From the NCBI RefSeq assembly GCF_001499675.1, contig NZ_LN609302.1, positions 1-64,000 of the forward strand: DNA of 64,000 nucleotides, in the 5' to 3' direction. The stretch comes from Acetobacter ghanensis. Lineage in GTDB: Bacteria; Pseudomonadota; Alphaproteobacteria; Acetobacterales; Acetobacteraceae. How positions within the stretch are numbered: position 1 is the stretch's first letter; the number at the start of each line of letters is the position of its first letter. Of the stretch, positions 43,037 through 53,768 are shown piece after piece. Below the pieces are notes generated by a model. The model searched no databases. It was not told the origin of the DNA and saw only the letters and a list, made by a program, of their open reading frames with translations. The translations under genes were made by a program, and so were the position numbers.

Positions 43037-45837
43037 GTATCGGAACCAGCACCATCGTCAGACGCCTGCGGCGCTGCGGCATCGTCCGCCTCGCCCGCTT
43101 CATCCTCACCATCGTCCATGACCGGGAACACACTGGTAATGCGTTCCGCATCATTCAGCCGCAGCAGGGTCACCCCACTGGCCTGACGGGACATAATGCG
43201 CACCTGGTCCACCGGCACGCGGATCAAGCGGCCTGCATCGGTTACCAGCATCACATCCGTGCCCGGCAGCACCGGCAGCGTAGCCGCAACTTCCGTGCCC
43301 CGCTTGTTGGCGGAGAAGGTCATGTTGGTAATCCCCTGCCCACCACGCCCGCTTACGCGGTAATCATAGGCGGAGGAGCGGCGGCCAAACCCACCATCGC
43401 TCACAATCAGCAGCACTTCTTCCGCCGCTTCAAGCTGGGCGAAGCGTTCGGGGGTCAGGGCCTCGGTGCCAGTTGCACCTTCGTCCTCATCCCCGTCCGC
43501 CACGGATACGTCGGCATCATCCTCGGTGTCGGCTGCATTTTCGGCCCGGCGTTTGGCGTTGGCCATCCGCAAGTAGGCTGCGCGTTCCTCCACCGTGGCC
43601 TCAACATGGTTGAGCACGGCAAGGCTGATAACCCGGTCCCCTTCCGCCAGACGAATACCCCGCACACCGGAGGAACCGCGCCCTGCAAACACACGCACCG
43701 TGTCATCCGTAATCTGGAAGCGGATGCAGCGCGCCTTGCGGGTAGCAAGGAACACGTCCTGCCCTTCGCGGCAGGTGGCAACGCCGATCAGGCTATCGCC
43801 TTCATCCAGCTTCATGGCGATCATGCCGGACACGCGGATGTTGCGGAAATCGCTCAACCGGTTACGGCGCACACCCCCGCTGGCGGTGGCAAAGATAAGG
43901 TGCAGGCTTTCCCACAGTTCCTCATCCTGCGGCAGAGGTAGCACGGCGGTAATGGTATCCGTTCCCAAGTCTGGCAGCAGGTTGACCAGTGCGCGGCCTT
44001 TGGCGGCGGGCCCGGCCTCTGGCAGACGCCAGACCTTCTGGCGGTACACCTTACCACCGGAGGAGAAGAACATGACCCACTGGTGCGTGTGGGCGTTAAA
44101 GGAGCGCACCACAATATCATCCCCGCGTGTGCCTGCCCCGGTGCGGCCACGGCCACCACGGTTTTGCGCACGGAACACATCCAGCGGGGTGCGTTTGATA
44201 AAGCCTTCCCGCGTGATGGTCACAACCATCTGGCCGGGTTCGATCAGGCTTTCATCGTCCTGATCCCCATCATAATCCGCAATATCGGTTACGCGCGGCG
44301 TTATCAGTTCGGCGCGGGCGCGGGCCAGTTCCTCGCACAGCACTTCCATACGGCGGGGGCGGCTGCTGATAATTTCCAGCAGTTCGTTAATCCGCACCGC
44401 CACTTCGGACAGTTCGGACTGGATCTTGTCCCGCTCAAGCCCGGTCAGGCGTTGCAGGCGCAGTTCCAGAATACCGCGCGCCTGTGCTTCGGTCAGGCGG
44501 ACCTTGCCGTCCACCACCACGTTGCCTTCATCGTGGATCAGGGCCAGCAGCGGTTCCACATCCGCAGCACTCCACTGCGCCGCCATAAGCGATTCACGCG
44601 CAGTGGCAGCATCCGGGGCGGCGCGGATAAGGGCGATAACCGCATCAATATTAGCAACGGCAATAACCAGACCAACCAGAATATGGGCCCGGTCACGCGC
44701 CTTGTTCAGATCATAACGCGAGCGGCGCAGAATGACTTCCTCGCGGAAGGCAATAAACGCCTCCAGCACGTCCTTCAGCCCCATAAGGCGAGGTTTGCCG
44801 CCATCCAGCGCCAGCATGTTCACGCCAAAGGAGGTCTGGAGCTGGGTAAAGCGGTAAAGCTGGTTCAGCACCACTTCAGGCGTGGCATCACGCTTGATTT
44901 CGATAACCACGCGCATACCCGAACGGTCGGATTCGTCACGGATATCGGCAATGCCTTCGACCTGCTTGGAACGCACCAGATCGGCAATACGCTCCTGCAA
45001 GGTAGCCTTGTTGACCTGATAGGGGATTTCCGTCACCACAATGGCTTTGCGGTCCTTACGGATTTCCTCAATATCGGCCTTGGCGCGGATAATGACGGAG
45101 CCACGCCCCGTAGCAAACGCGCTGCGAATACCCGAACGCCCGAGAATGGTGCCACCTGTGGGGAAGTCCGGCCCCGGCACAATTTCCATCAGCTCTTCAA
45201 GCGTCATATCCGGCTTGGCAATTAGCGCCAGTGTGGCGTCCACCACTTCCCCCGGGTTATGGGTGGGAATGTTGGTGGCCATGCCCACGGCAATACCGGT
45301 TGCGCCGTTGATGAGCAGATTGGGGAAAGCGGCAGGCAGAACCGTGGGTTCGTTCTCGCTCTCATCATAGTTAGGCTGAAAATCGACCGTATCGCGGTCA
45401 ATGTCGGCCAGCAGGAAGGTGGAGGCTTTGGCCAGCCGCGCTTCCGTATAACGCATGGCCGCAGGGCTATCCCCATCGACCGAACCAAAGTTACCCTGCC
45501 CGTCAATCAGCTTGACGCGCATGGACCAAGACTGCGCCATACGCACCATGGCTTCGTAAATCGAGCTATCACCATGTGGGTGATATTTACCCATGACCTC
45601 ACCGACCGCGCGGGCCGACTTGCGGTAGGGCTTGTCGTGCGTAAAGCCACTCTCGTGCATGGCGTAAAGGATGCGCCTGTGCACCGGCTTCAGACCATCG
45701 CGCACATCGGGCAACGCACGGCTGACAATTACCGACATCGCATACGCGAGGTAGGAGGAGCGCATCTCCTCCTCAATGGTCACGGGCAGAAGGTCTGAAG
45801 GCTGCGGTGATCCGGTCTGGTCAGAAATCTCGGTCAA
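43033..45837 (-). CDS. gyrA: DNA gyrase subunit A
   Basis: This 934-residue type II topoisomerase subunit introduces negative supercoils with GyrB. The catalytic Tyr region is [10 protein letters not shown]. The quinolone-resistance region reads [19 protein letters not shown], with Ser at the E. coli position 83 and Glu at 87, so there is no obvious resistance change. The beta-pinwheel C-terminal domain is present, with the GyrA-box region [15 protein letters not shown]. An acidic insert ([20 protein letters not shown]) lies in the C-terminal domain near residue 760. Confidence 0.97.
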   Translation of the reverse strand: MTEISDQTGSPQPSDLLPVTIEEEMRSSYLAYAMSVIVSRALPDVRDGLKPVHRRILYAMHESGFTHDKPYRKSARAVGEVMGKYHPHGDSSIYEAMVRMAQSWSMRVKLIDGQGNFGSVDGDSPAAMRYTEARLAKASTFLLADIDRDTVDFQPNYDESENEPTVLPAAFPNLLINGATGIAVGMATNIPTHNPGEVVDATLALIAKPDMTLEELMEIVPGPDFPTGGTILGRSGIRSAFATGRGSVIIRAKADIEEIRKDRKAIVVTEIPYQVNKATLQERIADLVRSKQVEGIADIRDESDRSGMRVVIEIKRDATPEVVLNQLYRFTQLQTSFGVNMLALDGGKPRLMGLKDVLEAFIAFREEVILRRSRYDLNKARDRAHILVGLVIAVANIDAVIALIRAAPDAATARESLMAAQWSAADVEPLLALIHDEGNVVVDGKVRLTEAQARGILELRLQRLTGLERDKIQSELSEVAVRINELLEIISSRPRRMEVLCEELARARAELITPRVTDIADYDGDQDDESLIEPGQMVVTITREGFIKRTPLDVFRAQNRGGRGRTGAGTRGDDIVVRSFNAHTHQWVMFFSSGGKVYRQKVWRLPEAGPAAKGRALVNLLPDLGTDTITAVLPLPQDEELWESLHLIFATASGGVRRNRLSDFRNIRVSGMIAMKLDEGDSLIGVATCREGQDVFLATRKARCIRFQITDDTVRVFAGRGSSGVRGIRLAEGDRVISLAVLNHVEATVEERAAYLRMANAKRRAENAADTEDDADVSVADGDEDEGATGTEALTPERFAQLEAAEEVLLIVSDGGFGRRSSAYDYRVSGRGGQGITNMTFSANKRGTEVAATLPVLPGTDVMLVTDAGRLIRVPVDQVRIMSRQASGVTLLRLNDAERITSVFPVMDDGEDEAGEADDAAAPQASDDGAGSDT

Positions 45838-46070
45838 GGTTCATCCGTTCTGTCATGCTGCGCGGGTTCCGGGCCGTAGCCTGCACTCCGCGCCAAATCC
45901 ACCTGAACACCGGTTGCCACGGTGCCCGGTATTTTCTAGCACACAACCCCCGCAAACTACTAGCGCTGGCCGGGTTTTTGGTCGGCATAAACCAGCCTGT
46001 ATGCGTGATTTTCTTGCTCAGCGCCGCTGGCTGTGGCCATCATGGCCAATAACCAAGGAGTTTACGAATT

Positions 46071-46268
46071 ATGCGCCTTTTACTTGCCCTGCTTGTGCCG
46101 TGGCTTCAGTTCTTTACCATTGGCCGCCCATTTGCAGGCATTGTCTGCCTTGTGTTGCAGGTCACGCTTATTGGCTGGATTCCGGCCACCATCTGGTCGG
46201 TTTATGCGCTAAGCCAGTACACAACAGACCAGAAGATTGCCCGCATGGGCCGCTCCGCCAGAAGCTAA
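46071..46268 (+). CDS. Small membrane protein, YqaE/Pmp3-like
   Basis: This 65-residue protein has two hydrophobic segments (MRLLLALLVPWLQFFTIGRP and IVCLVLQVTLIGWIPATIWS) and a basic tail. The layout resembles YqaE/Pmp3 small membrane proteins. AGGAG lies 10 bases before the ATG. It is a single gene on the plus strand, ended by the bidirectional terminator at 46281-46317. Function is not established. Confidence 0.7.
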   Translation: MRLLLALLVPWLQFFTIGRPFAGIVCLVLQVTLIGWIPATIWSVYALSQYTTDQKIARMGRSARS

Positions 46269-46280
46269 CGCCACAACAAC

Positions 46281-46317
46281 AAAAAAGGCGGCCCCCAGTG
46301 TGGGAAGCCGCCTTTTT
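46281..46317. terminator. Bidirectional terminator
   Basis: AAAAAGGCGGC (46282-46292) and GCCGCCTTTTT (46307-46317) form an 11-pair stem with T runs on both strands. It serves the small membrane gene and the converging flavin oxidoreductase gene. Confidence 0.9.
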
Positions 46318-46370
46318 GCACACCCTCGCCCATAGGCCCAAAGAGCCTGAATGGGCCGGGCAGATGCCGC

Positions 46371-47789
46371 TTACTTACCCGTCATAATCCGGTCAATAAG
46401 CTGTTTAGTCGTGGGCACAAAGCCGTTGGCATAGAACGGGTCCGTGCCAAAGCGCCACGCATTGGTGCCGCCAAACATCAGGTTTTCATCCATCACCTTG
46501 TCCGCATCGGGGCCAGAGGCGTGGGCGGCGGCCTGAAGTGTTTTTTGAATACAGAAGGAGCGCGGGTCCGCCCGGTGCCCGTTGCTGTAGCTGGGGCCAC
46601 GCTGGCTCCAGTTGGAGAACTTGCATTCGGACAGGCAACCCATGCAGTCCGTCTGGTCCGCCACAATCATGCGGGCCCGGTCGGGGGTCACAAAAATCAA
46701 CGTGGAATCGGGGGTGCGCATGGGCTCAACAAACCCTTCGCTTTCCCACTGTTTTACACGCGCCACGTCCTCAGGTTTAAGGAACACTTCGCGCTTGCGT
46801 GGCCCCACGCCGTAAGGTGTTGTCAGCTCATCCGTGGCTTCGGTCGCAAACGGAACCTGATGTTCCGCACGCTGGCGCAGCTCATGCAGGAAGCCATTAT
46901 TCACAGCGGAAGAGTAGAACCCCGTGGGGGAGAAGCGGTTGAGGTACACATCGCCCTTCTTCAGGGTCAGCAACCGGCGTTTCCACGCATCGGGGATCGG
47001 GCTTTCCTTGGTTAGCAGCGGGCGGGTGCCAAACTGGAAGGCAATCGGCCCCAGTTCTTCACTGTCAATCCAGTCCTGCCACTCTTCCAGCCACCATACG
47101 CCACCGGCCATGATGATGGGGGTATTATCCAGCCCAAAGCCACGCATGGCCTGCCGCAGGGCCAGCACACGTGGGTAGGGGTCTTCTGGCGCAAACGGGT
47201 TTTCCGTGTTGGACAGGCCGTTATGCCCGCCTGCCCGCCACGGGTCTTCGTACACAACGCCGCCCAGCAAGTCCGGCGCCTTGCAGTAGGAGCGCTTCCA
47301 CAACGCATTAAAGGCGCGGGCGGAAGAAACGATAGGGTAGTAGTGCACGCCAAACTGGGCAGCAATATCCGCCAGCCGGTAAGGCATACCCGCGCCACAG
47401 GTCAGGCCGTGGATCAGGCCCTTGGCCCCTTCCAGCACCCCGGTAATCACCCGCTCGGAAGCGGCCATTTCCCACAGGATATTGGCGTGGATGCGCCCTT
47501 TACCGCCCGAAACCTCGTGCGCAATCTGAGCCTGCGCAATGCCGCCACGAATGGCGTAGTCCACAAGCTCCTCATGCCGTTCCCGGCGGGTGCGACCATG
47601 ATAAACCTGCGGGACTGGATGACCTTCCGCATCGTAGCTATCTGCATTGACGATGGAAATCGTACCAGCACCCCCCGCAGCAGCCCAGGCCCCGGCCGAT
47701 GCTCCTGTGGAAACAGAAACACCCTTACCGCCTTCTACCAGCGGCAGGACATCCGCCCCCCCCATGCGAAGCGTGTTAATCGCCTTCAT
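46371..47789 (-). CDS. Flavin-dependent oxidoreductase, nitronate monooxygenase-like
   Basis: This 472-residue TIM-barrel flavoprotein is related to nitronate monooxygenase/2-nitropropane dioxygenase. GGKGVSVSTGASAGAWAAAG near the N-terminus, GLTCGAGMPYRLADIAA, IIMAGGVWWLEEW and GPIAFQFGTRPLLTKES fit FMN binding. It is longer than simple members and has a Cys cluster DCMGCLSEC (near 395) that could bind metal. The substrate is unknown. The gene is separate from pnp by 70 bases. Confidence 0.8.
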   Translation of the reverse strand: MKAINTLRMGGADVLPLVEGGKGVSVSTGASAGAWAAAGGAGTISIVNADSYDAEGHPVPQVYHGRTRRERHEELVDYAIRGGIAQAQIAHEVSGGKGRIHANILWEMAASERVITGVLEGAKGLIHGLTCGAGMPYRLADIAAQFGVHYYPIVSSARAFNALWKRSYCKAPDLLGGVVYEDPWRAGGHNGLSNTENPFAPEDPYPRVLALRQAMRGFGLDNTPIIMAGGVWWLEEWQDWIDSEELGPIAFQFGTRPLLTKESPIPDAWKRRLLTLKKGDVYLNRFSPTGFYSSAVNNGFLHELRQRAEHQVPFATEATDELTTPYGVGPRKREVFLKPEDVARVKQWESEGFVEPMRTPDSTLIFVTPDRARMIVADQTDCMGCLSECKFSNWSQRGPSYSNGHRADPRSFCIQKTLQAAAHASGPDADKVMDENLMFGGTNAWRFGTDPFYANGFVPTTKQLIDRIMTGK

Positions 47790-47858
47790 GACTATCCTGT
47801 CGTTTCTCTAGATACCCGAGTCTGGTCCGCCACGCGCTAAACCCGCGTGTGGGATGCC

Positions 47859-50009
47859 TTATTCGGCATCCCGGCGCGGTGCGCGGGCAGGTTTTTCACC
47901 CACGGTTTCCGTAATGTCGGCACCCGTAGCCTGATCAACAACGCGCATGGACAGTTTAACCTTGCCGCGGTCATCAAACCCAATGACCTTGACCTTAACC
48001 ATGTCGCCGTCCTTCACCACATCGGTGGTGCGGCCAACGCGGCCCTGTGCCAGTTCGGAAATGTGGACAAGACCATCACGCGCGCCAAGGAAGTTGACGA
48101 ACGCGCCAAAGTCGGCGGTCTTAACGACTTTACCATCGTAAATGCGGCCCAGTTCAGGCTCGGCCACAATGCCGTTAATCCGGTCCAGCGCCTTTTTGGT
48201 CTGGTCTTCGGCTGTTGCGGCAATGGTGATGGTGCCATCGTCACCAATATCCACCTTCGCACCCGAATATTCCACGATCTCGCGGATAACCTTACCGCCA
48301 GAACCAATGACATCACGGATTTTTTCGCGCGGCACCTTCATGGTGGTGATGCGCGGCGCCGTGGTGGCAACGCTCGTGCGGTTTTCGGTCAGCGCCTTGC
48401 TCATTTCGCCCAGAATGTGCAGGCGGCCATCGCGCGCCTGACCCAGAGCGATCTTCATGATTTCGGGCGTGATGGACGTAATCTTGATGTCCATTTGCAA
48501 CGCGGTCACGCCAGCTTCGGTTCCGGCCACCTTAAAGTCCATGTCACCCAGATGGTCTTCATCACCCAGAATGTCGGACAGGACGGCAAACTTTTCGCCT
48601 TCCTTAATCAGACCCATGGCAATACCGGCCACAGGGCGCTTGAGGGGCACACCGGCATCCATAAGGGCCAGCGAGCTACCGCAAACGGTCGCCATGGAGG
48701 AGGAGCCGTTGCTTTCCGTAATTTCGGAAACAACACGCACCGTGTAGGGGAATTCCTTGCGGTTGGGCATCAGCGGGTGCAGGGCGCGCCATGCCAGCTT
48801 GCCATGCCCGATTTCACGACGGCCGGGGGAGCCAACGCGACCGCACTCACCTACGGAGTAGGGAGGGAAGTTGTAGTGCAGCAGGAAGTTGGTGCGGTAT
48901 TCGCCTTCCAGCGCATCAATCACCTGTTCGTCCTGACCGGTGCCCAGCGTGGTCACAACCAGCGCCTGCGTTTCGCCACGGGTAAACAGGGCGGAACCAT
49001 GCACGCGGGGCAGCACGCCCACTTCCGGCACAATCGGACGCACGGTTACGAGGTCACGCCCGTCAATACGCTTGCTGGTCTTGAGCACGGAGGTGCGGAC
49101 CACGTCGGCTTCCAGATCCTTGATCATGGGCTTGGCGGCGGCTGCGTCCAGCTCGGCGGCTGTCAGCTTTTCCACAATGGCTTCACGCGCGGCCTTGAGC
49201 TTTTCGTAGCGGACCTGCTTCTGCTTTTCCTTGTAAGCATCGGCAATCAGCTTGCGGCCCAGCTTGTCCACCTGCTTGCGCAGGGCGACTTCTTCCTTGC
49301 TTTCGCTCGGCAGATCCCACGGTTCCTTGGCGGCGTGTTCGGCCAGCGCAATAATGGCGTCCAGCACCGGCTGGAAAGCGGTGTGGCCAAAGGTCACGGC
49401 TTCCAGCATCACTTCTTCGGACAGTTCGGATGCTTCGGATTCCACCATCAGCACGCCTTCGGCGGTACCGGCCACGACCAGATCAAGGTCGGTTTCCTTA
49501 AGCTGTTCCAGCGTGGGGTTGAGGATGAACGCGCCATCCTGGAAGCCAACGCGGGCAGCGCCCACGGGGCCGAAGAACGGAATGCCGGACAGGGTCAGCG
49601 CAGCCGAGCAGCCGATCAGGGCGGGAATGCTCGGGTCGTTTTCCATGTCGTGGGTCAGCACCGTGGCGATGACCTGCACCTCATTACGGAACCCTTCGGG
49701 GAAGAGGGGGCGAATGGGGCGGTCGATCAGGCGGGAGACCAGTGTTTCGTTTTCGGAAGGACGGCCTTCACGCTTGAAGAACCCACCGGGGATCTTGCCT
49801 GCTGCGTAGGCTTTTTCCTGATAGTTGACGGTCAGGGGGAAGAAGTCCTGACCCGGCTTAACGTCACGTGCGCCAACAGCGGTACACAGGACCACGGTTT
49901 CGCCGTACGTAACCAGCACCGCGCCATCGGCCTGACGGGCAACCTTACCGGTTTCCAGCACCAGCGGGCGACCGGCCCATTCAATTTCTTTACGGAAATA
50001 ATTAAACAT
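47859..50009 (-). CDS. pnp: Polyribonucleotide nucleotidyltransferase (PNPase)
   Basis: This 716-residue 3'-5' phosphorolytic exoribonuclease is a core degradosome enzyme. Two RNase PH domains (about 1-220 and 320-540), a KH domain ([13 protein letters not shown], near 565) and an S1 domain ([20 protein letters not shown]) are all present. It lies downstream of rpsO in the conserved rpsO-pnp order. The 305-base spacer holds a long hairpin, a classical place for RNase III autoregulation. Confidence 0.97.
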   Translation of the reverse strand: MFNYFRKEIEWAGRPLVLETGKVARQADGAVLVTYGETVVLCTAVGARDVKPGQDFFPLTVNYQEKAYAAGKIPGGFFKREGRPSENETLVSRLIDRPIRPLFPEGFRNEVQVIATVLTHDMENDPSIPALIGCSAALTLSGIPFFGPVGAARVGFQDGAFILNPTLEQLKETDLDLVVAGTAEGVLMVESEASELSEEVMLEAVTFGHTAFQPVLDAIIALAEHAAKEPWDLPSESKEEVALRKQVDKLGRKLIADAYKEKQKQVRYEKLKAAREAIVEKLTAAELDAAAAKPMIKDLEADVVRTSVLKTSKRIDGRDLVTVRPIVPEVGVLPRVHGSALFTRGETQALVVTTLGTGQDEQVIDALEGEYRTNFLLHYNFPPYSVGECGRVGSPGRREIGHGKLAWRALHPLMPNRKEFPYTVRVVSEITESNGSSSMATVCGSSLALMDAGVPLKRPVAGIAMGLIKEGEKFAVLSDILGDEDHLGDMDFKVAGTEAGVTALQMDIKITSITPEIMKIALGQARDGRLHILGEMSKALTENRTSVATTAPRITTMKVPREKIRDVIGSGGKVIREIVEYSGAKVDIGDDGTITIAATAEDQTKKALDRINGIVAEPELGRIYDGKVVKTADFGAFVNFLGARDGLVHISELAQGRVGRTTDVVKDGDMVKVKVIGFDDRGKVKLSMRVVDQATGADITETVGEKPARAPRRDAE

Positions 50010-50210
50010 TCTGTCTTCTCATCTTCTGTTTACAGAGTCTTTGTTCAAAACCACGGCAAACAGCGGGACAGAACCGAATGGCAGACAGCGCCTCGGACGG
50101 CATGGTGACTGGCGGCAGCACCGCCCAGGCGCCATGTGGTCGGAAACGCCGTGGCCTTACCCGGATCGTCAATGCCCGCGTGCCAAGCCTGTGGCGTATC
50201 TACGAATATA

Positions 50211-50250
50211 TGGGGGTTGGGCGGCCATAAGGCCAGCCCAAAAACCCCCA
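50211..50250 (-). promoter_or_regulatory. Long hairpin in the rpsO-pnp spacer
   Basis: On the minus strand TGGGGGTTTTTGGGCTGGCC and GGCCGCCCAACCCCCA can form a long stem with a short loop. It could be a terminator-like or RNase III site that sets pnp levels, as known from the rpsO-pnp operon in other bacteria. The role here is inferred. Confidence 0.6.
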
Positions 50251-50314
50251 CACATTCACCCAGCACGCCCGCAGGCACGGCATACCACCGCCCCTGCGAA
50301 CGCAAATTCTGGTT

Positions 50315-50584
50315 TTAGCGGCGCAGACCCAGACGTGCGATCAGAGCTTCGTAGCGGCTCTGGCTCTTACCACGCAGGTAGTCCAGCAGGCTGCGACGAC
50401 GGCCAACCATGATCAGCAGACCACGGCGGGAGTGGAAGTCCTTCGCGTGGGTCTTGAGGTGGTCGGTCAGGTTGTTGATCCGTTCGGTCAGGATTGCAAC
50501 CTGCACTTCGGGGGAACCCGTGTCGCCCTGAGCGGTCTGGTATTCGGAAATCAGCGCCGTGCGGCGTTCAGCAGTAATCGACAT
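50315..50584 (-). CDS. rpsO: Ribosomal protein S15
   Basis: This 89-residue S15 protein of the 30S subunit reads [20 protein letters not shown], then [20 protein letters not shown], which is the S15 signature. The ATG at 50584 has GGAG seven bases upstream; a GTG just before it is unlikely. It lies between truB and pnp, the usual order. S15 binds 16S rRNA and often its own mRNA. Confidence 0.97.
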   Translation of the reverse strand: MSITAERRTALISEYQTAQGDTGSPEVQVAILTERINNLTDHLKTHAKDFHSRRGLLIMVGRRRSLLDYLRGKSQSRYEALIARLGLRR

Positions 50585-50607
50585 CACATGTCTCCATCAG
50601 AAAAATG

Positions 50608-51522
50608 TCATAGAATCCGTACTGGCTTCAGCTGCCCGTCTTCAAGGCGACCAAGACCCAGCACACGCCCTGCGTCCATGACACGCACAGTCCCTGAAGC
50701 ATCGGTCTGGGGGATACGTCCCATCAGATCCAACAGGCTCAGAGGCCGCCCGTGGCGTAGAAGAACAGCTTCCTCCTCAGTCAGGGCCAGCGCCGGGATG
50801 TCGGCCAGCGCGGTCTCGACCGGAAGAAGCAGCTCCGCAGAAGCATGGGCGTTGTCGTCGTTTGGCGTCAGTTTGTCCAGCATAATTGCGTCGGCCTCGG
50901 TAAAAGGCCCCACGCGCAGGCGGCGCAGCACCGCAATATGGCCCACCGTACCACAAGCCAGCGCCACATCACGTGCGAGTGCGCGCATGTACACGCCCTT
51001 GCCGGATTCGACCTCGAACACCGCCGTATCCGCATCGGGGCGGGCGATCAGTTCAAAACGGTCCACACGGGCGGGGCGGGGCGGCAGTTCGGGCGGGCGG
51101 CCATCACGCGCCATGTCATAGGCCCGCTCCCCGGCAACCTTGAGGGCAGAATACACAGGCGGCACCTGCATGATGTCCCCCGTAAGGGCGGGCAGAGCCG
51201 CACGGAGCTGCTCGTCGGTCGGGCGCACGTCGGATGTGGCGGTCACCGCGCCATCCGCATCATCACTATCGCGCGCTTCCCCCAGCCGCAGCGTGAACTG
51301 GTAGACTTTTGTCCCGTCCATAACATACGGCACGGTCTTGGTCGCTGTGCCAAAAGCCAGCGGCAAAAGCCCGGTAGCCAGCGGGTCCAGCGTGCCGCCA
51401 TGCCCGACCTTTTGCGCGTCAAACAGCCGTTTGGCCCGCCCCACCACCTGTGTTGACGTCATGCCGGAAGGCTTGTCCACAATCAGCCAGCCATTAAGCG
51501 GCCGCCCACGTCTGCGTCGCAT
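50608..51522 (-). CDS. truB: tRNA pseudouridine(55) synthase
   Basis: This 304-residue enzyme makes pseudouridine at position 55 of the tRNA T loop. The catalytic Asp is in KVGHGGTLDPLATGLLPLAF, and YQFTLRLGEARDSDDADGAV is also conserved. Several ATG codons keep the frame (51564, 51555); the ATG at 51522 has GGGAG upstream and matches family starts (GRPLNGWLIVDKP). The C-terminal part is a PUA-like region. It is first in the truB-rpsO-pnp order. Confidence 0.95.
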   Translation of the reverse strand: MRRRRGRPLNGWLIVDKPSGMTSTQVVGRAKRLFDAQKVGHGGTLDPLATGLLPLAFGTATKTVPYVMDGTKVYQFTLRLGEARDSDDADGAVTATSDVRPTDEQLRAALPALTGDIMQVPPVYSALKVAGERAYDMARDGRPPELPPRPARVDRFELIARPDADTAVFEVESGKGVYMRALARDVALACGTVGHIAVLRRLRVGPFTEADAIMLDKLTPNDDNAHASAELLLPVETALADIPALALTEEEAVLLRHGRPLSLLDLMGRIPQTDASGTVRVMDAGRVLGLGRLEDGQLKPVRIL

Positions 51523-51797
51523 GTCATCTCCCGTATGCGGGGGAGCGTGCGCCATGCTGGACATGCCCCCGGTTTGCCGCCACCGGACCAACCCGGCGCC
51601 ACACCAAAGCGCTGCATCTAGCCGAGCACGCCCGCGCCTGCAATGCTGGGCTGATGAAAATGCCTGACCATGGAAATTATTAGCAAACTCAAGACCGAGA
51701 CGCCCCGCGCAGCCCCTCACAACGCCCCTGTTAACCCGCGGTCACTATGTCGGGACTAGCCAGCGCGCGGTAGCGTGTCTTAATGTCGTCATAAACA

Positions 51798-52970
51798 ATG
51801 ACCATGCAAACAGATTCCTCCCCCCCCACCGCCACGGCAGACCATGCCACGCGGCCCTCGTGGTCCATACGGACCGGACCGCACGGCCCCTGCCTGAGCG
51901 TACAGGGCGCATGGACCGTGCCCAATGGCGGGGTCATGCCATTTGCGGGGACGGATATTCCCACCCCTGCACCCGGCTCCACCAGCCTGAGCGTGGATAC
52001 AACGGGGATTACGGCATGGGATTCGTCCTTCGTGTCCTTCTTGTGGGAGGCCAAACAGGCGGCGGCCAGTGCAGGACTGGAGTTTGACCAGAGCGGCCTG
52101 CCCGCCCCCGCGCAACGCCTACTGGCCCTGCTGCCCCCCAACCCCACGCCACCGGCCCGCCATGATGACCACAGGGAAAACCTGCTGGAAAAAACCGGCG
52201 GCCTGACCCTGAGCGCACTGAACGAGACCGGCATTTCCGCATCCCTTGCGGTGGAAACCACGCTGGATGCGGTGCAGGCTGTGCATGGCAAAAGCCGGAT
52301 GCGCGTCAAGGATCTGGTCACGGACCTGTGGAACGCTGGCCCCAATGCACTGCTGATTGTGGGTGTGGTCAACTTCCTTATCGGGGCCATTCTGGCCTTT
52401 GTAGGGCTGGTGGAACTGCGCCGCTTTGCCGCCGAAATTTATGTGACCAACCTTGTGGGCATTGCCTGCGCGCGTGAGATTTCGGCCATTATGACCGCCA
52501 TCATCATGGCCGGGCGCACGGGTGGGGCCTATGCCGCGCGCATTTCCACCATGTTGGGGAATGAGGAAATTGACGCCCTCAAGGTGTTTGGCATCCCCAT
52601 TTCCAGCTACATTCTGCTGCCTGCCATTCTCTCCCTCTCCCTCATGATGCCCCTGCTTTACCTCTACGGCACGCTCATTGGCATTCTGGGCGGGTTTGTG
52701 GTGAGCATGAGCATGATGGACGTGTCCCCCATGGGGTACTGGATTTCCACCATCAATGGCGTGGAGCTTAAGGAATTCGGGTTCGGGTTTGTCAAAGCCT
52801 TCTTCTTTGGCAGCTTTATTGCCCTTGCCGCCTGCCGCGTGGGGCTTATGGCCGGGCGCAGCGCCGCCGACGTGGGTATTGCCGCAACCCGTGCGGTGGT
52901 TATTGGCATTGTCGGCATCATCGCCATGGACGCCGTGTTTGCCGTCATGGCCAACGCGCTGGGAATTTAG
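51798..52970 (+). CDS. mlaE: Mla-type ABC transporter permease (STAS fused)
   Basis: This 390-residue protein has an N-terminal STAS-like region (about 25-110, LSVDTTGITAWDSSFVSFLW) and a MlaE permease domain from about 160 (VGVVNFLIGAILAFVGLVEL, then AREISAIMTAIIMAGRTGGA and LGNEEIDALKVFGIPI). Fusion of the MlaB-like part to the permease is common in alphaproteobacteria. It works with the following ATPase and MCE protein in phospholipid transport between membranes. It starts the operon. Confidence 0.92.
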   Translation: MTMQTDSSPPTATADHATRPSWSIRTGPHGPCLSVQGAWTVPNGGVMPFAGTDIPTPAPGSTSLSVDTTGITAWDSSFVSFLWEAKQAAASAGLEFDQSGLPAPAQRLLALLPPNPTPPARHDDHRENLLEKTGGLTLSALNETGISASLAVETTLDAVQAVHGKSRMRVKDLVTDLWNAGPNALLIVGVVNFLIGAILAFVGLVELRRFAAEIYVTNLVGIACAREISAIMTAIIMAGRTGGAYAARISTMLGNEEIDALKVFGIPISSYILLPAILSLSLMMPLLYLYGTLIGILGGFVVSMSMMDVSPMGYWISTINGVELKEFGFGFVKAFFFGSFIALAACRVGLMAGRSAADVGIAATRAVVIGIVGIIAMDAVFAVMANALGI

Positions 52971-52973
52971 GCA

Positions 52974-53768
52974 ATGGCCGATAGCGATATTCTTATTTCC
53001 GTGCGTGACCTTGAGCTGTCCTTTGGTCCCAAGATCATTCAGCAGCATGTCTCGTTCGACCTCAAACGGGGCTCCATTTTTGCCGTCATGGGTGGGTCGG
53101 GCTGCGGCAAGAGCACCCTGCTCAAAAGCCTGATCGGGCTTTTGCCCCCCACAACAGGGCAGATCCTGATTGGGCAGGAAGACTACTGGGCGCAGAACGA
53201 GCAGCGGCGGACCGAGATCAACCACCGCTTTGGCGTATTGTTCCAGTCCGGCGCGTTGTGGAGCTCCATGACCGTGGGCGAGAACGTGGCCCTACCCATG
53301 GAAATGTTTACCACCCAGCCGCCCGATGTGGTGCGCAAGCTGGTGGAACTCAAGCTGGGGCTTGTGGGCATGGAGCAGGCCATAGACCTGTATCCGTCCG
53401 AAATTTCGGGCGGGATGCGCAAACGCGCAGGCCTTGCACGCGCCATAGCGCTGGACCCCGACATTCTGTTTTTTGATGAACCGTCTGCAGGTTTGGACCC
53501 CATTACCTCCGCCCGGCTGGATGACCTTATCCTAACGCTGCGCGACGGGCTGGGGGCGACCATTGTTATTGTCAGCCACGAGCTGCCAAGCCTGTTCGCC
53601 ATTGCCGATGATGGCATTTTTCTGGATGCGCGCACCCACCGGCCCATAGCCCACGGCTCCCCGCGGGACCTGCGTGACCACAGCACCATACCGGAAGTCA
53701 TGGCATTCATGAACCGCTCCTCCACCATCCCCACGACAGACGAGACAAAGGCTGACCGGCATGTCTGA
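52974..53768 (+). CDS. mlaF: Mla-type ABC transporter ATPase
   Basis: This 264-residue ABC ATPase has Walker A GGSGCGKSTLL, the ABC signature EISGGMRKRAGLARAIAL and Walker B DILFFDEPSAGLDP. A D-loop and switch His (IVSHEL) follow. It lies three bases after the permease and overlaps the MCE gene by eight bases, so all three are one translation unit. The complex moves phospholipids to keep outer-membrane asymmetry. Confidence 0.95.
   Translation: MADSDILISVRDLELSFGPKIIQQHVSFDLKRGSIFAVMGGSGCGKSTLLKSLIGLLPPTTGQILIGQEDYWAQNEQRRTEINHRFGVLFQSGALWSSMTVGENVALPMEMFTTQPPDVVRKLVELKLGLVGMEQAIDLYPSEISGGMRKRAGLARAIALDPDILFFDEPSAGLDPITSARLDDLILTLRDGLGATIVIVSHELPSLFAIADDGIFLDARTHRPIAHGSPRDLRDHSTIPEVMAFMNRSSTIPTTDETKADRHV

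Noticed and set aside
47847..50108. 753-codon plus-strand frame opposite pnp
   Set aside because: It is the exact complement of the PNPase gene; its text is a mirror of the codon pattern and matches no protein family.
52119..53225. 368-codon minus-strand frame opposite the mla genes
   Set aside because: It is a complement of mlaE/mlaF with a His/Asn/Gly-rich artefact composition and no ribosome binding site.
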